DNA of 64,000 nucleotides from assembly GCA_018136815.1 (NCBI GenBank), contig CM030933.1, forward strand, positions 7,293,137 to 7,357,136, read 5' to 3'. Below, piece after piece: positions 51,776 through 62,038 of this stretch (the stretch's first letter is position 1; each line of letters starts with the position of its first letter). The notes under the pieces were generated by a model. It did no database searches, was not told the origin of the DNA, and was given only the letters and a program-made list of their open reading frames with translations. Source of the stretch: Isochrysis galbana (lineage: Eukaryota > Haptophyta > Isochrysidales > Isochrysidaceae). The position numbers and the translations under genes are program-made.

Positions 51776-52707
51776 GAGGTTTTTATTGGGCATCGCGCCA
51801 CGGTCACAAAATGCAGCCCAACCCCAACCCCAACCCTTACTATTACTATATTGCAGTTGAAAAAAGCCCCTGCCCCTCTTTGACCGCCCTACTAGCGTTA
51901 TCATGGCGCCCCTTCATGAGGGCGCTTCGGTGGCACAGCGTCGGTCATGGACCGATCGTCTGTCGCGGCAGGGTGGGCGGCAGGAGAGGAGCGGGCAGCG
52001 GTGCGCGGCCCTTCACCCTATCTTTTTAAAGGCATAGCCGGGGCGCATTGTGAATTGGGTATAAACTTAGTTGATGACTCTTGTCATTGATGTACACACC
52101 ATCCGTCTTCATTGTATCGAAGGACGGTTTTCGTGAGAGCAGTCTCCTACTCTCCTCGTCAATCAATCAATCACTCCACCAAAAGAACCACCATTCGTCA
52201 GTCGCCGGCCCATGATGGGGTATACAAAGTCGATTGGGTCTCACGACGGGTATTCGTTCGAGTGATATCGGACCAAAAGGAGCCGTCTCAGACGCCCGTG
52301 TTGCTAGGCGAGGATTAGAGAGCAAAATCAACTCCGCCACATGATCATGCAACACCATGTCACCTTTGAAAGAGTAGGTGCGGATACCATAGCACCGGAG
52401 GTATGGCGCTGTACTCCCGCAGCAGCACGCAACACCCTGAAGCACTCGTGCAGCCCAAGCTTCTACGCACGGTCGGTCATGCCACACACCCTCACGTAAG
52501 CGGTGTTCTCTCGCCTGCGCGCCGTCCACCAGGCCGGGGACAAGATGAGAGGCGAGCTACCGAGATGCAGGTCAATGTTCCACTTGCTAGTAATGTGGCA
52601 TAAGAGCTCGCTGCCATCGGCAGAGCTGGCGACCGGCGAACGCCAGTGACCGTTGCGCTGCCATGCGGGGGTTTTGACCATACCGACTGAGGTGTGAATC
52701 TGCTCGC
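51776..52707. other. Intergenic, no gene seen
   Basis: Includes an AACCCCAACCCCAACCC patch (51820-51836), another partial palindrome motif (GGGTATAAACTTAGTTG, 52057-52073) and AATCAATCAATCA (52160). 3' flank of the U-box gene. Confidence 0.45.
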
Positions 52708-54279
52708 TCAGCCGTGGGAGCGCCCACGGGGCGAAACCTCGATGCCGTTGCGCTCGACCCACTCGCGAATGAGCGACCGCGCCATCACATTGGGCGTAAG
52801 GCGTGTGTGCTCAAGGCGGTCGCCGGTGAGTGGCGAGGTGGAGTGCGAGGCGAGCCAGCTTGTGATGGCGTGCCGCTCGTATGTCTGCCCATCGGCGGTA
52901 ACCACTGGATCCTCAAGGAGCTCGTGGGTTATGGGGCAGACAAAAGACGGCGGCAGATCGACACCGGCCAATGAAAGGGCACGTGCCGACTTGGCGAGCG
53001 CGCGAGGTGGCGGGAGCGGCGGAGGCAGGTCTTCGTCGTCTTCCATCGAAGCGGCGAGGGCATACAGTGGCTGAAAGCCCGGCAGTCGCTGGGTGGGTGG
53101 AGGCGGGAGGTTGGGCAGGACCGGAGCAGAGGAAATGGGCTGCGGCGGGGGGTCTGAGCTGGGCGTCTCGGGAGACGAGGCCCCTGACTTCCTCTTGGCC
53201 TCCGCGGGCTTCGGGGGCCTGGGTGCTGCAGCCGCGGGCGCGGCGGGCGCGGGCGCGGTGGCGGAGGGGGCATTGGTCTTTGCCGACTGCGCGGCCACCC
53301 GATCCTCGTGGACATTCGCCCTCATGGATTCCGTCGGTCGAGGACATGCAGGAATCGTGGACAACCCACGAGAGCGTTCAGGCGTGGCTGGAGATGCACC
53401 ACCAGCCCTAATGGCGGGATTGGCCGTGGCTGGCGCAGCTGCGTCCGCGGTGCGAGAGCGTGTTGCCGGCGGTGGCCTACCAGATGCGGGGCGAGCGGGC
53501 GCCTCGGAGCGCCCGCGAGTCGTGACTGGCGCTTTCACGATCGTGGTTGCATCCGGCGGCGGTGCAATTGGCTTGCCACCGCCCTTCTTGGCCGAGCGGC
53601 GGGCGGCGGCAGCAGCACGCCGTTCGGAGGCCTCTCTCTCCTCGCGCAAGAGGAGGCCCGCGGCCTCCTCGGCTGCCTTCTCCAGCGAGGCGTTCCCTTT
53701 GCGCGCAGGCGGCTTCTTCGCCCCCCCTTCCCCCGCTAAACACAATTGTAGGCCACGCCGAATCAGGGCGAAAAACCCGGAGCAGACGCCAGCGACGAAG
53801 ACGAAGCAGCGCTCGAAGAATTGAAGGGTATTGAAGAGCACGTTGGGCGGGATGAGGCCAAGCGCGAGCAACACGACATTTGCGATGAAGTCGAGGCATG
53901 TCTCGAGCACAGTCCACGGAAAGCTGAAGAGCCACCACACACCCTGCAAGAGCTGTGGCAGCCGAGGCAGAGGGGGAGAACAGGTCAGTCCGTGTGGCGC
54001 GCAGTCGGTCAACACGGCGAGGGTCTTGACGACCTCTCGGATCGGGCGGGTAGGCGTGCGGAGGCTACCGGCGCCCCGCTCTTTGCCCTGCCCATCCCTT
54101 GCCCTGTTTGAGACTCCGCTCGTCTCCCTGCTCACCTTGGAGTCGTATGCCTCATCCGCAGCCCAGTCGTAGAGCCAGCGCTCCCAAAAGCGCCAGCGTG
54201 ACTGGCGCTGCTCGCCCATCATTTGCTGCAGTGAGCGCGCGAGCATGCGCTCTTCGAGCGAGAGCCCGCCAGTCGACAT
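52708..54279 (-). CDS. Membrane-associated U-box E3 ubiquitin ligase
   Basis: Open from ATG 54279 for 523 codons. An in-frame GT-AG intron is very likely: donor GTGAGC at 54135, acceptor at 53953 or 53944, 183 or 192 nt, removing a Pro/Arg-rich stretch after YDSK. That gives 459-462 residues. Two hydrophobic segments lie near the N-terminus (VWWLFSFPWTVLETCLDFIA to LLALGLIP, and FFERCFVFVAGVCSGFFALI). A basic coiled coil with Ala-rich repeats and a Pro/Ala-rich linker follow. The C-terminal 75 residues are a U-box: LPPSFVCPITHELLEDPVV, TADGQTYERHAITSWL, SPLTGDRL. U-box proteins recruit E2 enzymes to ubiquitinate substrates, and this one probably does so at a membrane. Confidence 0.9.
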   Translation of the reverse strand: MSTGGLSLEERMLARSLQQMMGEQRQSRWRFWERWLYDWAADEAYDSKVSRETSGVSNRARDGQGKERGAGSLRTPTRPIREVVKTLAVLTDCAPHGLTCSPPLPRLPQLLQGVWWLFSFPWTVLETCLDFIANVVLLALGLIPPNVLFNTLQFFERCFVFVAGVCSGFFALIRRGLQLCLAGEGGAKKPPARKGNASLEKAAEEAAGLLLREEREASERRAAAAARRSAKKGGGKPIAPPPDATTIVKAPVTTRGRSEAPARPASGRPPPATRSRTADAAAPATANPAIRAGGASPATPERSRGLSTIPACPRPTESMRANVHEDRVAAQSAKTNAPSATAPAPAAPAAAAPRPPKPAEAKRKSGASSPETPSSDPPPQPISSAPVLPNLPPPPTQRLPGFQPLYALAASMEDDEDLPPPLPPPRALAKSARALSLAGVDLPPSFVCPITHELLEDPVVTADGQTYERHAITSWLASHSTSPLTGDRLEHTRLTPNVMARSLIREWVERNGIEVSPRGRSHG

Positions 54280-54465
54280 CCGACAGCAGCCGCGGCGTCT
54301 GCGAGAGGTTCAGCGGAGGAGCGTGAGCAGTGGGGCGAAAGCGGGGGAGGAGGAGAGGCAGGGGGAGAGAAAGAGAGGTCGGAGGCAGGTGGTCGCAGCT
54401 GGTTGGCGTCTCACGAGGTCGGATCAACGCATGCTTTAACTTCCCCACCACCACCTCCCGGCCCT

Positions 54466-54579
54466 CTCACGGCTTCCTTCCTTCAGTTCCTCCCTCCTCT
54501 GTCCCTCTCCCTCCCTCTCTCCCTTCCTTCTCCCTCCCTCCCTCCCTTCCTCCATCCTTACCTCCCTCCCTCCCTCCCT

Positions 54580-54624
<45 letters not shown>

Positions 54625-55547
54625 GACTCGGTCCGTTCGCTGTCTCTCCTCGCTCGCCCTCTCTCCTCTCTCGCCCTCTCCCTCTCTCGCCCTCTCCCTC
54701 TCTCGCCCTCTCCTTCCCTCTCTTTCCCATCGCGGCAGAGCGAGGCGGCAGTCGAGAGAGCGGGGAAGAAGGCCCGAGTGGGGTGGGGTGGGGGGGATTG
54801 TGGCGCGCGCGGGGCGAGCCGGAGCCCGCTGGATGTGGCAGCTCGACAGAGAGTCGCATACGGGGTTGCGGTGGGGCGTGGAGGTGTGAGGGGCTGGAAG
54901 GGGGAAGGGGGTGGGGTGGGTTGCGGGAAGGGGGGAGGGAGCGGCGCCACTCGCCCTGCTGCGGCGGAGAGAGGAGAGCTTGGGGGGCGAGAAGAGAGAG
55001 AGAGAGGGGTAGCGAAGGGAGAGGTGAGGGGAAGGTGCGGTGAGAGGAAGAAACGGGCGTCGGATATGACGTAGAGAGAGAGGGAGCTGGTGAGAGCCGC
55101 GTTGCCGAGGAGAGGAGAGAGAGGTGGAAGAAGAGAGAGAGTTTAGATCTCTCGCTCTGCTGCTACGCGTGCTGCTCACGCGGTGAGGAGGAGGAGAGGG
55201 AGAGAGGGGAATATAACAGAGAAGAGAGAGAAGAGAGAAGAGAGGGAGAGGGAGAGGGAGGGAGAGAGAGACGGGGGAAGGACACACTTTACTGACTTCC
55301 CCCCCCCCCCACGGGGCCCCTCCCCAGGGGAGCTCCCTCTCTCTCTCTTCTTCCCTCTCCACCCCCCTCTCTCTAACCCTTCCCCCCCTCCCCCTCCCCC
55401 TTCTCTCCTTCCCCCGCGTGTGGGTGAGAGAGAGAGGGGAGCGCGAAGAAGGGGAGCGCGGCCGGGGCGGCGGCGGCGTGGGGGGGGGGGGACGCGGGCT
55501 CCCGCGGGGGGGGGGGGGGGGGCGGGGGGGAGGAGGGAGGGAGGGGG

Positions 55548-55578
<31 letters not shown>

Positions 55579-55860
55579 GGAGAGAGGGAGAGAGGAGGGG
55601 GGGGGTGCGCGCGGGGGGGGGGGGGAGGCGGGGGGAGAGAAAGAGAGAGAGAGAGGGGCGGGGCGCAGGGGCCGCGCGCGCGGGGGGGGGGGGAGAGGGG
55701 GGAGAGGGGGGGGGGGGGGAGATCCCGCCGGGCGCCTCGCGAGGGACGGAGGGCCAGACGAAAATAGAGCCGTTCCACGAGGGAAGGGGAGGAGGGGGGG
55801 GGGGACGAGGCCGCCCTCTCCCCCCACCTGCTTTCCTCTCTCTCTCTTCTCTCTTCTCCT
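54466..55860. repeat. Polypyrimidine and polypurine region with G-runs
   Basis: C/T-rich 54466-54735, G/A-rich 54955-55300, C-rich 55300-55410, then G/A with many G8-G14 runs to about 55810. ORFs called here in any frame are Ser/Pro/Leu or Arg/Gly/Glu repeats of this composition and are not genes. It begins about 190 nt upstream of the U-box start codon. Confidence 0.9.
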
Positions 55861-57257
55861 GTTCTACGTCCCCCCCTCCCCTCCCCCTCCTCCGGGGCTC
55901 GGAGCGGCTCACTTTCTCCAGAGAAGCAGTTACGCGGCGGCGCAAAGAAGAGCCGCCGCCTACTCTGACAAGACCGATGGGGGGGCCCTTTTCCCTCTCC
56001 CTCAGCCACGCCGTCGCCACCCGAAACTCGAAACAACAGGCGAGCACGGCTCTCGAACGCTCGTCCATGACCGGTCCACAATGTTCATAGACAAAAACAT
56101 CTGAAGATTCACTAGCTACTAGTGGCCGGCTTTTATCGCCCACTATCCACTATCCGACACCGCCCCTAGCCCTAACCCCTAGCCCCTAGCCCCTTCTCGG
56201 TAGAAGGGGCGCAACGAAGACTACCGGTAGCTTTAAAGACAACGACTTCGCAGTGTTGGAACTACGTCATATTAGCATCCTAGAATTTTTTTATTGTGCC
56301 CAGACACCTAAAACTGTCGCTATCTAGTAGATCCCCAGCTTGAAACCGAAAAACTCGAACGCGAAAAGCGAATTTTTTGTATCCTAGATGTTAAACACGG
56401 TGGGTTAGGTCTAGAAACACACTAAAAACAGCTGTTTTTGGCTTTTTTTGGAAACACGGTGAAACACAGTACCGAAAACACCGGGTCATATGTATACATA
56501 GTAGTATACTATACATATATATTTATATCCATCTCCCGTAGGCTCACAGCCACAGCTCACAGCTACCGATAGTTCTTGTGGGGGTGTAATTGTAATCGTA
56601 AATGTCAAGCATGATTGTGATTGATGATTGATTGTCTTGCATTCAACTAAGTGCTAGGTGGTAGGTGGTGGTAGCTAGTGGTGTAGTGGTGCAGGTGGGA
56701 GGCCTAGGCAATCAGGTGGCGGGATTGATTATGCTATGGCTATGGCCTCGCTCGCACGCTCACTCACCGCGCGCGCGCAGCGCCAAGACCAAAAGCGTTC
56801 AATTATCCCCATCCCTGCTAGCACTTTCTGTTGTCACCTGGAGGGTCACTTGACTCAACTTGTATTTGTTGAACCCCACAGGTGGTCTTACTCCATTGAC
56901 TCGATTTGTGACAGGGTCGATATCTCGTTGAAATCACGATCCACATGTCTCCCCTTTGGGACGCCTTGGTGTGTGTGTGTGTGTGCACGCACGCGGCTAC
57001 CCTGGCTGCCGCAGATCCCGGTGGAGATCGCGGACTAGGAAGGTTCCCGTCGTTGCGCAACCCGCAATCGTTTCCCCCATTCACACCCCTCGGCGCATGA
57101 CAACGATGTCAGAGTCGATCCAGGGCCACCGTCTGCGCAAGTATCGCGATCGCATGCGAGAGGGGATCTGCTTCCCACCCACCAGGTGTGCGCTGCTGCA
57201 TGTTTCCCGTCTTCCTTTCCCCCCCCTTTTTTTATTTGGATTCCTCTTACCCAACAG
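55861..57257. other. Intergenic, possible upstream MYB exon
   Basis: Contains a telomere-like degenerate run (CCCTAACCCCTAGCCCCTAGCCCC, about 56167-56192), AT-rich sequence and GTGGTAGGTGGT repeats near 56656. An open frame from ATG 57098 ([20 protein letters not shown]) ends at an AG/GTGTGC donor-like site at 57186. It does not join the MYB exon in frame, so it is left unassigned. Confidence 0.4.
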
Positions 57258-57882
57258 GATCATAGGTGGCACAATCATCTGGATGTGGACATCCGTAAAG
57301 ATCCTTGGACTCAAGAAGAAGAAATGCAGATTCTTCAGCTCCGTGAACGTTTTGGCAACCGGTGGGCTGAGATTGCCAAGTACATGAATGGTCGTACAGA
57401 TAATGCCATCAAGAATCACTGGAATGGAACCCTTCGACGTGGTCAGAACATTGCACATTTGCTACATCCGCCAGTTGGTGAGTAGCTTTGTTGTTTATTT
57501 GAGCCCTTTGTTGATTCTGCTTGCCTCTCATCCTCTTTCCCATGCCTTTGTTTTTTTGGGGGGGGTGCTAGGATTCGACATCATGAAGACTATCACACCT
57601 TCTGAGGTCCCCAAGATCAACCGTCTGCTGTCCGATCCCAATGTGCCGATTTCACAATTTGTTGAATATCCACCGACTACTCAAAGCGCTGCGGATCATC
57701 TAGAAGCTCTCTTGAAACTTATACGTGCCACGACACCGAATGAGATTGCGAATGCGACACACTATTTGTGCACTGTCGTCATTCATCACTACTACAACAA
57801 TGGTGGGGAAGCCACCCCTGTGGAGCCATCAGTGGAGCAAACACAGGACCCGCCATCAGCGGAAGTCTCCTCGGATGTCTAG
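57258..57882 (+). CDS. MYB-like transcription factor, exons carrying R3
   Basis: join(57258-57477, 57572-57882) is supported by GTGAGT at 57478 and CTAG at 57571. The first exon opens at a CAACAG acceptor with [20 protein letters not shown], the end of an R2 repeat and start of R3. R3 then runs through [20 protein letters not shown] and [14 protein letters not shown], the DNA-contacting helix of R2R3 MYBs. The second exon is not conserved ([20 protein letters not shown]) and ends at TAG 57880. The exon(s) with the rest of R2 were not found upstream. The gene may be incomplete or its N-terminus unusual. Confidence 0.8.
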
Positions 57883-57936
57883 ATGTAGTCGTCGGGTGTC
57901 TGGAACTACAAAAACAAAACTTTCCCCCCCCCCCCC

Positions 57937-58170
57937 CGTTATACACCTCAAACAGTAGAATCTTATCCAGCCCTTTTTGGATCCATTCCCGAGAGAAGGG
58001 TCCATATGAGCCTAGGGTACACACAGAGACCATTTGCACCCACATCATCTCGAAGAGTGGAGGAACGGCTCCAAGCAGTTGAGAAGGTGGTGGTAGATCT
58101 GGATTCTCAGATGACATTGATCAGACGCATGTTATCGACCATTCTACCTGAATTGACACGTCGTCAGTGA
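57937..58170 (+). CDS. Possible last exon of the MYB gene
   Basis: After a poly-C/pyrimidine stretch and a CTCAAACAG site the frame is open to TGA 58168. It contains RRVEERLQAVEKVVVDLDSQ and MTLIRRMLSTILPELTRRQ, a good amphipathic helix. This looks coding. If it is a third exon, the donor lies before the TAG at 57880. No unique donor could be chosen. Confidence 0.35.
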   Translation, partial: RYTPQTVESYPALFGSIPERRVHMSLGYTQRPFAPTSSRRVEERLQAVEKVVVDLDSQMTLIRRMLSTILPELTRRQ

Positions 58171-58453
58171 TGGTGATGTAGTGGTAGGAGTGCAATGTAT
58201 AGTACTAGTGCGAGCAATGTGCTCACAAGGAGTGATGCGGTTCTCACATCTGTGCATTCATAGACTGTCTGGACATTCAATGCACACACGTATGCACATG
58301 AGAGTGCAATTGAGAATCCAGCATTGCGCAATGAGATGGATAATGCACCGGTACAATACAGATGAGTCAGGCTTGCTATGAGGAGGAGTAGCTTGATAAT
58401 AATCACGGGTATCATCTCATGAGTCACACAACGGTAATGCACAGGAAGGACGA
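58171..58453. other. Intergenic, no gene seen
   Basis: Ordinary sequence between the MYB gene and a MERA repeat; short ORFs only. Confidence 0.4.
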
Positions 58454-59250
58454 TTAAGATGAGTATGGAGAGAAGTAAGGTTGCATTGAGTGTTGTTGTT
58501 GGGCTGGCTGCTTCAGAGCTTGTTGGGCTGGCTCCTTCAGTTTGAGTCCATGCGTGGCTTCTGCATACGACTTGGGCGCATGGGTTGTTGGTTGGTTGGA
58601 GGGAGCAAAGGCTCCAAGGATTGATTGTTGTGTCAAGTGCCCGCCCCCGAGGGGTGCGCTGCTGGTAGGAGTTACCGCCATGGGGGTGGCAGCAATGCTG
58701 CCACCCACCATGGGGAGTCCTTGATTGGGTGGCGAGACGGTGGAGCTGGGCGGCTGAGCCAGTTGCTGGCTCTGTTGCTCTGCATGGAACAGGGCACGGC
58801 CTGTTCCCCGCTTCTGGGGCTGGTGGGGAGGCGAGGGTGGCGGAGCCATGCTGTCCATGTCGACGTCGGTGTCTGGTGGGGCAGAGGCCTGCGAGCGCTT
58901 CGGCTCCGGCGGCTTGGGGCGGCCCCGTTGGGGCGTCGTGGCGGCGGGGGGCTGGGAGAGGGGAGCGGTCGGCGCGCGCTCCATCGCTGAAACTATAACG
59001 ATAGTTTTTTGGTTTCGCGCACCGTCTTCAAGGTCAAGGGTCAAAGGCCTGAAATTCGGTATTTTTCGAAAATTTCGCCGGAGAACGGAGGACGCCCAAT
59101 TTATTTTGGCTGGTCCATCCCACCGGAATCCGTAGGGATCTAATTTAGCCCTTCATTTACCCATGGTAGCTGTAGCTGTAGCTGTAGCTGGTGCGGGTGC
59201 CCTCCGCACCACCATACCCCCATAGTCCCATAGTGAGTGACCGGGCTAGT
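58454..59250 (-). mobile_element. MERA-carrying element, right end with GACCGGGC terminus
   Basis: From ATG 58984 the minus strand is open for 176 codons: MERAPTAPLSQPPAATTPQR, GRPKPPEPKRSQASAPPDTD, GLPMVGGSIAATPMAVTPTS, and HAPKSYAEATHGLK. It is the best-preserved consensus-like copy. Beyond its leader (CTATCGTTATAGTTTCAGCG) lie a TTTTCGAAAATTTCGCCGG block shared with 46375-46395, a (GTAGCT)4 tandem, and the terminus AGTGAGTGACCGGGC followed by TAG at 59233-59250. The left end was not found. Confidence 0.65.
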
Positions 59251-59461
59251 CTTTATTGTGTGTGGTTGAGGGTTGAGATGTGTGCCCATAAGCATGTAGG
59301 GCGACGGGCAGATGAAAGGAGAAAAGAAGAGAAGAAGGGTGCGGAAGTGCGGAAGCTGCTAGCCAGTATTACATATTGGCAGCCTTCGTTCGAGAGCTAG
59401 GAGATAGTTAGATTGTTAGAATCTCGAATCTCCGGTGTCCGGTGTGAAGAGCAGGCGGCGG

Positions 59462-59934
59462 ATGTGGGCCAGCAGCCTCTCCGCCTCGGTGCGAGGCCGC
59501 CTCCCCGGGCTCAGGCTCGCGGGAGGCTCGACGGAGCTGGTCTGCGCCGACCACATGTGCATGCGCTTCGGTGAGGTCTGCCTTTGCAAGCTCTCCATCG
59601 CGTTGGCCCGGCTGCAGCACGTGCGCCACCTCGACCTCTCTGCGAACAAGCTCGAGAGGTTGCCAGAGGTCTGGCGGATCGAGCGGCTCGAGACGCTCGA
59701 TCTGAGTGCGAACAAGCTTGGTGCGCACAGCTGTAGCCCCTATTGCAGTCAGCTCACCCTCAATCCGCCCGTGCTTCAAACTAGCCTCGCGTGGATTGAG
59801 CGTGTGCGCCTCCCTGACCCGCAGTTGAACTACCGCAGGAGCTCGCCTCCATGGCACACCTGAAGGAGCTCAAGGTCGCAGGGAATCCACTGCGGTCGGT
59901 GCCCAAGGAGCTGGAGCCCATACTACATCGTTAG
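59462..59934 (+). CDS. Small leucine-rich-repeat protein
   Basis: join(59462-59720, 59825-59934), 122 residues, 104-nt intron (GTGCGC...CGCAG) that joins LDLSANKL to VELPQELASM in perfect LRR phase. Three typical 23-residue repeats: LQHVRHLDLSANKLERLPE, IERLETLDLSANKLVELPQE, MAHLKELKVAGNPLRSVPKE. The N-terminal 50 residues are unique (MWASSLSASVRGRL, then CADHMCMRFGEVCLCKLS). It resembles short plant/animal LRR adaptor proteins of the LRRC type; the partner is unknown. The start is the first ATG in frame. Confidence 0.85.
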
Positions 59935-60527
59935 GCTATGGGTGACCGACTGCGATTCAGGGCTGTGGGGACCTTGCCCTGCCATCAGATGTGACAGGGC
60001 TATCACATATGATACGGCTTGGACGGCCGTTCCTACTTCACACATACACACTGGGCCGCTGCAGTTCACTGGGAGCACTGCCACTACCCTGTGAAGGTGT
60101 GAAGTCCCACAAGTCGCCGTGCACCAGCCATTCTGGCTTGTTTCAAACCAATCTGTCTGCATGACAGACATGGCGGCCAACGTTTGATGGTTGATGGCGA
60201 AGCGAGCCGCTGCAACTGACCTGGCCATCGTGATGCACAAATTTAGATAGGCTAGAGATAGGATGAGTAAGTTGCTATCCTTTGAGAAGTCAGCTGGGTA
60301 AACCGCCCAGAAAAAAATAGGAAGAACGCTTGTTTTTCAAGAGCGCGCTTTTTGCGGGAGGAGCGCGCTTGGGGATCATGCGGGTTCAGAAAAGAAGGTG
60401 TCGTTCCGTCAATAGTGGGACATCAGTCGAATTGAGCGATCAAATGTCCACAGTTGTATTGCAGTTGTTTAACATTAGATCTTGTTAAAATTATAAGAGA
60501 GAGACGCCGTCAAAGCTTCTTCGCTAA
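59935..60527. other. Intergenic, no gene seen
   Basis: Contains a paired GAGCGCGCTT at about 60340 and 60362 and otherwise unremarkable sequence. Confidence 0.4.
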
Positions 60528-60820
60528 TCACATCGGTGCACGCCGTGCATGGGCACGGCGCGATGTGCATCGGTCCCCCCGCGGATACGCCGTGCGTGCG
60601 CATGTCAACCCGTTCCATCTGTGTAGCCCCTGCGGCCCATAACTACGTAAACTGGCCATATAAGAGATGTTTCGTTACGCAGCACCTGTGATGACTTGCA
60701 ATCACATGTGCACGCCGTGCGTGGGCACGGCGCGATGTGCACCGGCGCCCCCCCGCGGGGGCGCCGTGCGTGCGCATAGCAACTTATAGGAAGGTGCACG
60801 CCGTGCGTTCACTCTTTCCG
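60528..60820. repeat. GCACGCCGTGC hairpin repeats, cluster 1
   Basis: Units at 60528-60610 and 60705-60800 share CACGCCGTGCGTGGGCACGG, GATGTGCA(T/C)CGG and CGCCGTGCGTGCGCAT. The motif GCACGGCGTGC is self-complementary. The second unit is the reverse complement of the repeats at 61562-61800. Confidence 0.75.
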
Positions 60821-61094
60821 CGGGGGAACTCTGGGCGCGGAGGACGGGCGGAACCCCTGGGGCACCCCCCTGGGACCGGTTGATTATTACCGTATATGAC
60901 GAGAACATTAACGTAAACGGCTGGTCTGGTCTTCGGATATCTCTCTCTCTCTCTCTCCCGCCCCCCGGGGGGGTTCCCCCCTCTTCCCCTCCCCCTCTCA
61001 TCGGCCTACCAGAGTGAGAAGGCTCCTACTGCCTGTCTCCCTCCTCCCTCCTCGCTCACCCTCCAGCTCTCTCCTCGACCTCGTCTTCCTCACG

Positions 61095-61388
61095 ATGGTG
61101 GCGACTCGGCGCGCATCCGTACGGTCCTCCGTCCTCTCCTCTCGTGCACCTGCTCGCTGGCTTCGTTCGACTCCCTCGACACGGCCACCTGTCGACTGGA
61201 CGCCGAGCGGAAGCGCTGCTCGCACGACTCGTTCCTCCTCCTGCTCCAAGGACGCGGCGGAGGAGGCGGAGCTTGTTCGCGTTCCTGGTGCCGAGGAGGA
61301 GACCCTTTCTCCGACCGAGGAGTCCACCACCACCACCACCGACGAGGACTCTGTGGAGGAGGGAGGAGAAGAGAAGGCCAATCACAGG
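61095..61388 (+). CDS. Possible first exon, Ser/Thr/Glu-rich protein
   Basis: ATG 61095 (ACGATGGTGG) opens MVATRRASVRSSVLSSRAPA, then SCSKDAAEEAELVRVPGAEE, TESTTTTTDEDSVEEGGEEK, ending NHR at a CACAG/GTGCGC donor at 61388/61389. A CT-rich tract (60940-61085) lies just upstream, as for other genes here. The hairpin repeats follow immediately, so either they fill the intron or the gene is broken. No family recognised. Confidence 0.35.
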
Positions 61389-61399
61389 TGCGCGATCGC

Positions 61400-61815
61400 G
61401 CGCATGATGAGTGGCAACCCCCCCCCCCGCGGGGACGCCGTGCGTGTGCATGGAAGTTTCCGTGTGCAGAGTGGCCATCGCGAGGCCTTGGAGCGCGTCC
61501 ATGGCGGTCTGCCACAGACGCTCCTGGGGGTTGGACCGTGCGCGCGGGGGGGGGGGCGGGCGACATGTGATTGCAATTCATCTTGCGCACGGCGTGCGCC
61601 TGCCGAAACCCTTTATGCGCATCCGTGACGGCGCGCGGAAACTTCCATGCACACGCACGGCGCCCCCGCGGGGGCCGATGCGCATCTGGCGACATGTGAT
61701 TGCAACTCATCTTGCGCACGGCGTGCGCCTGCCGAAACTCTTATGCGCATCCATAACGGCGTGCGGAAACTTCCATGCACACGCACGGCGCCCCCGCGGG
61801 GGGACCGATCCACAC
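61400..61815. repeat. GCACGGCGTGC hairpin repeats, cluster 2
   Basis: Two direct units of about 128 bp (61562-61689 and 61690-61815) share ACATGTGATTGCAA(T/C)TCATC, TTGCGCACGGCGTGCGCCTG and CACACGCACGGCGCCCCCGC. An inverted partial unit lies at 61415-61470. All copies are near-identical, and with cluster 1 they form a local array of mixed orientation. Confidence 0.8.
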
Positions 61816-62038
61816 GCATAGCTGGGGAGAGTCACTGCGTGTTGAGAGGAAAGCGGGGGGGGGGGCAAGCGTGATTAGCTTTGTTTTGTACACTGTTGTT
61901 AATAACTAAAAAGAAAACAGATATGTTGAAAAACCACCTGGTCCTCTTTTGACGGAACGCGACTTGAGCGCGACTGCCTTTCGCTCCCTCTTCCCCATGG
62001 CAGGGAAGAGGGGAGGGGGGGGGAGGGGGTCTCGTGCC
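61816..62038. other. Short intergenic piece before gap
   Basis: G-run at 61854-61864, TTAATAACTAAAAAGAAAAC, and G-rich sequence up to the Ns. No gene seen. Confidence 0.4.

Noticed and set aside
54436-56143. Long Ser/Pro/Leu- and Arg/Gly/Glu-rich ORFs, up to 463 codons, in four frames
   Set aside because: They are simple translations of the polypyrimidine/polypurine block, open on both strands at once with no recognisable domain.
56161-56195. Telomere-like CCCTAACCCCTAGCCCC repeats
   Set aside because: Only a few degenerate units inside unique sequence; not an array and not at a contig end.
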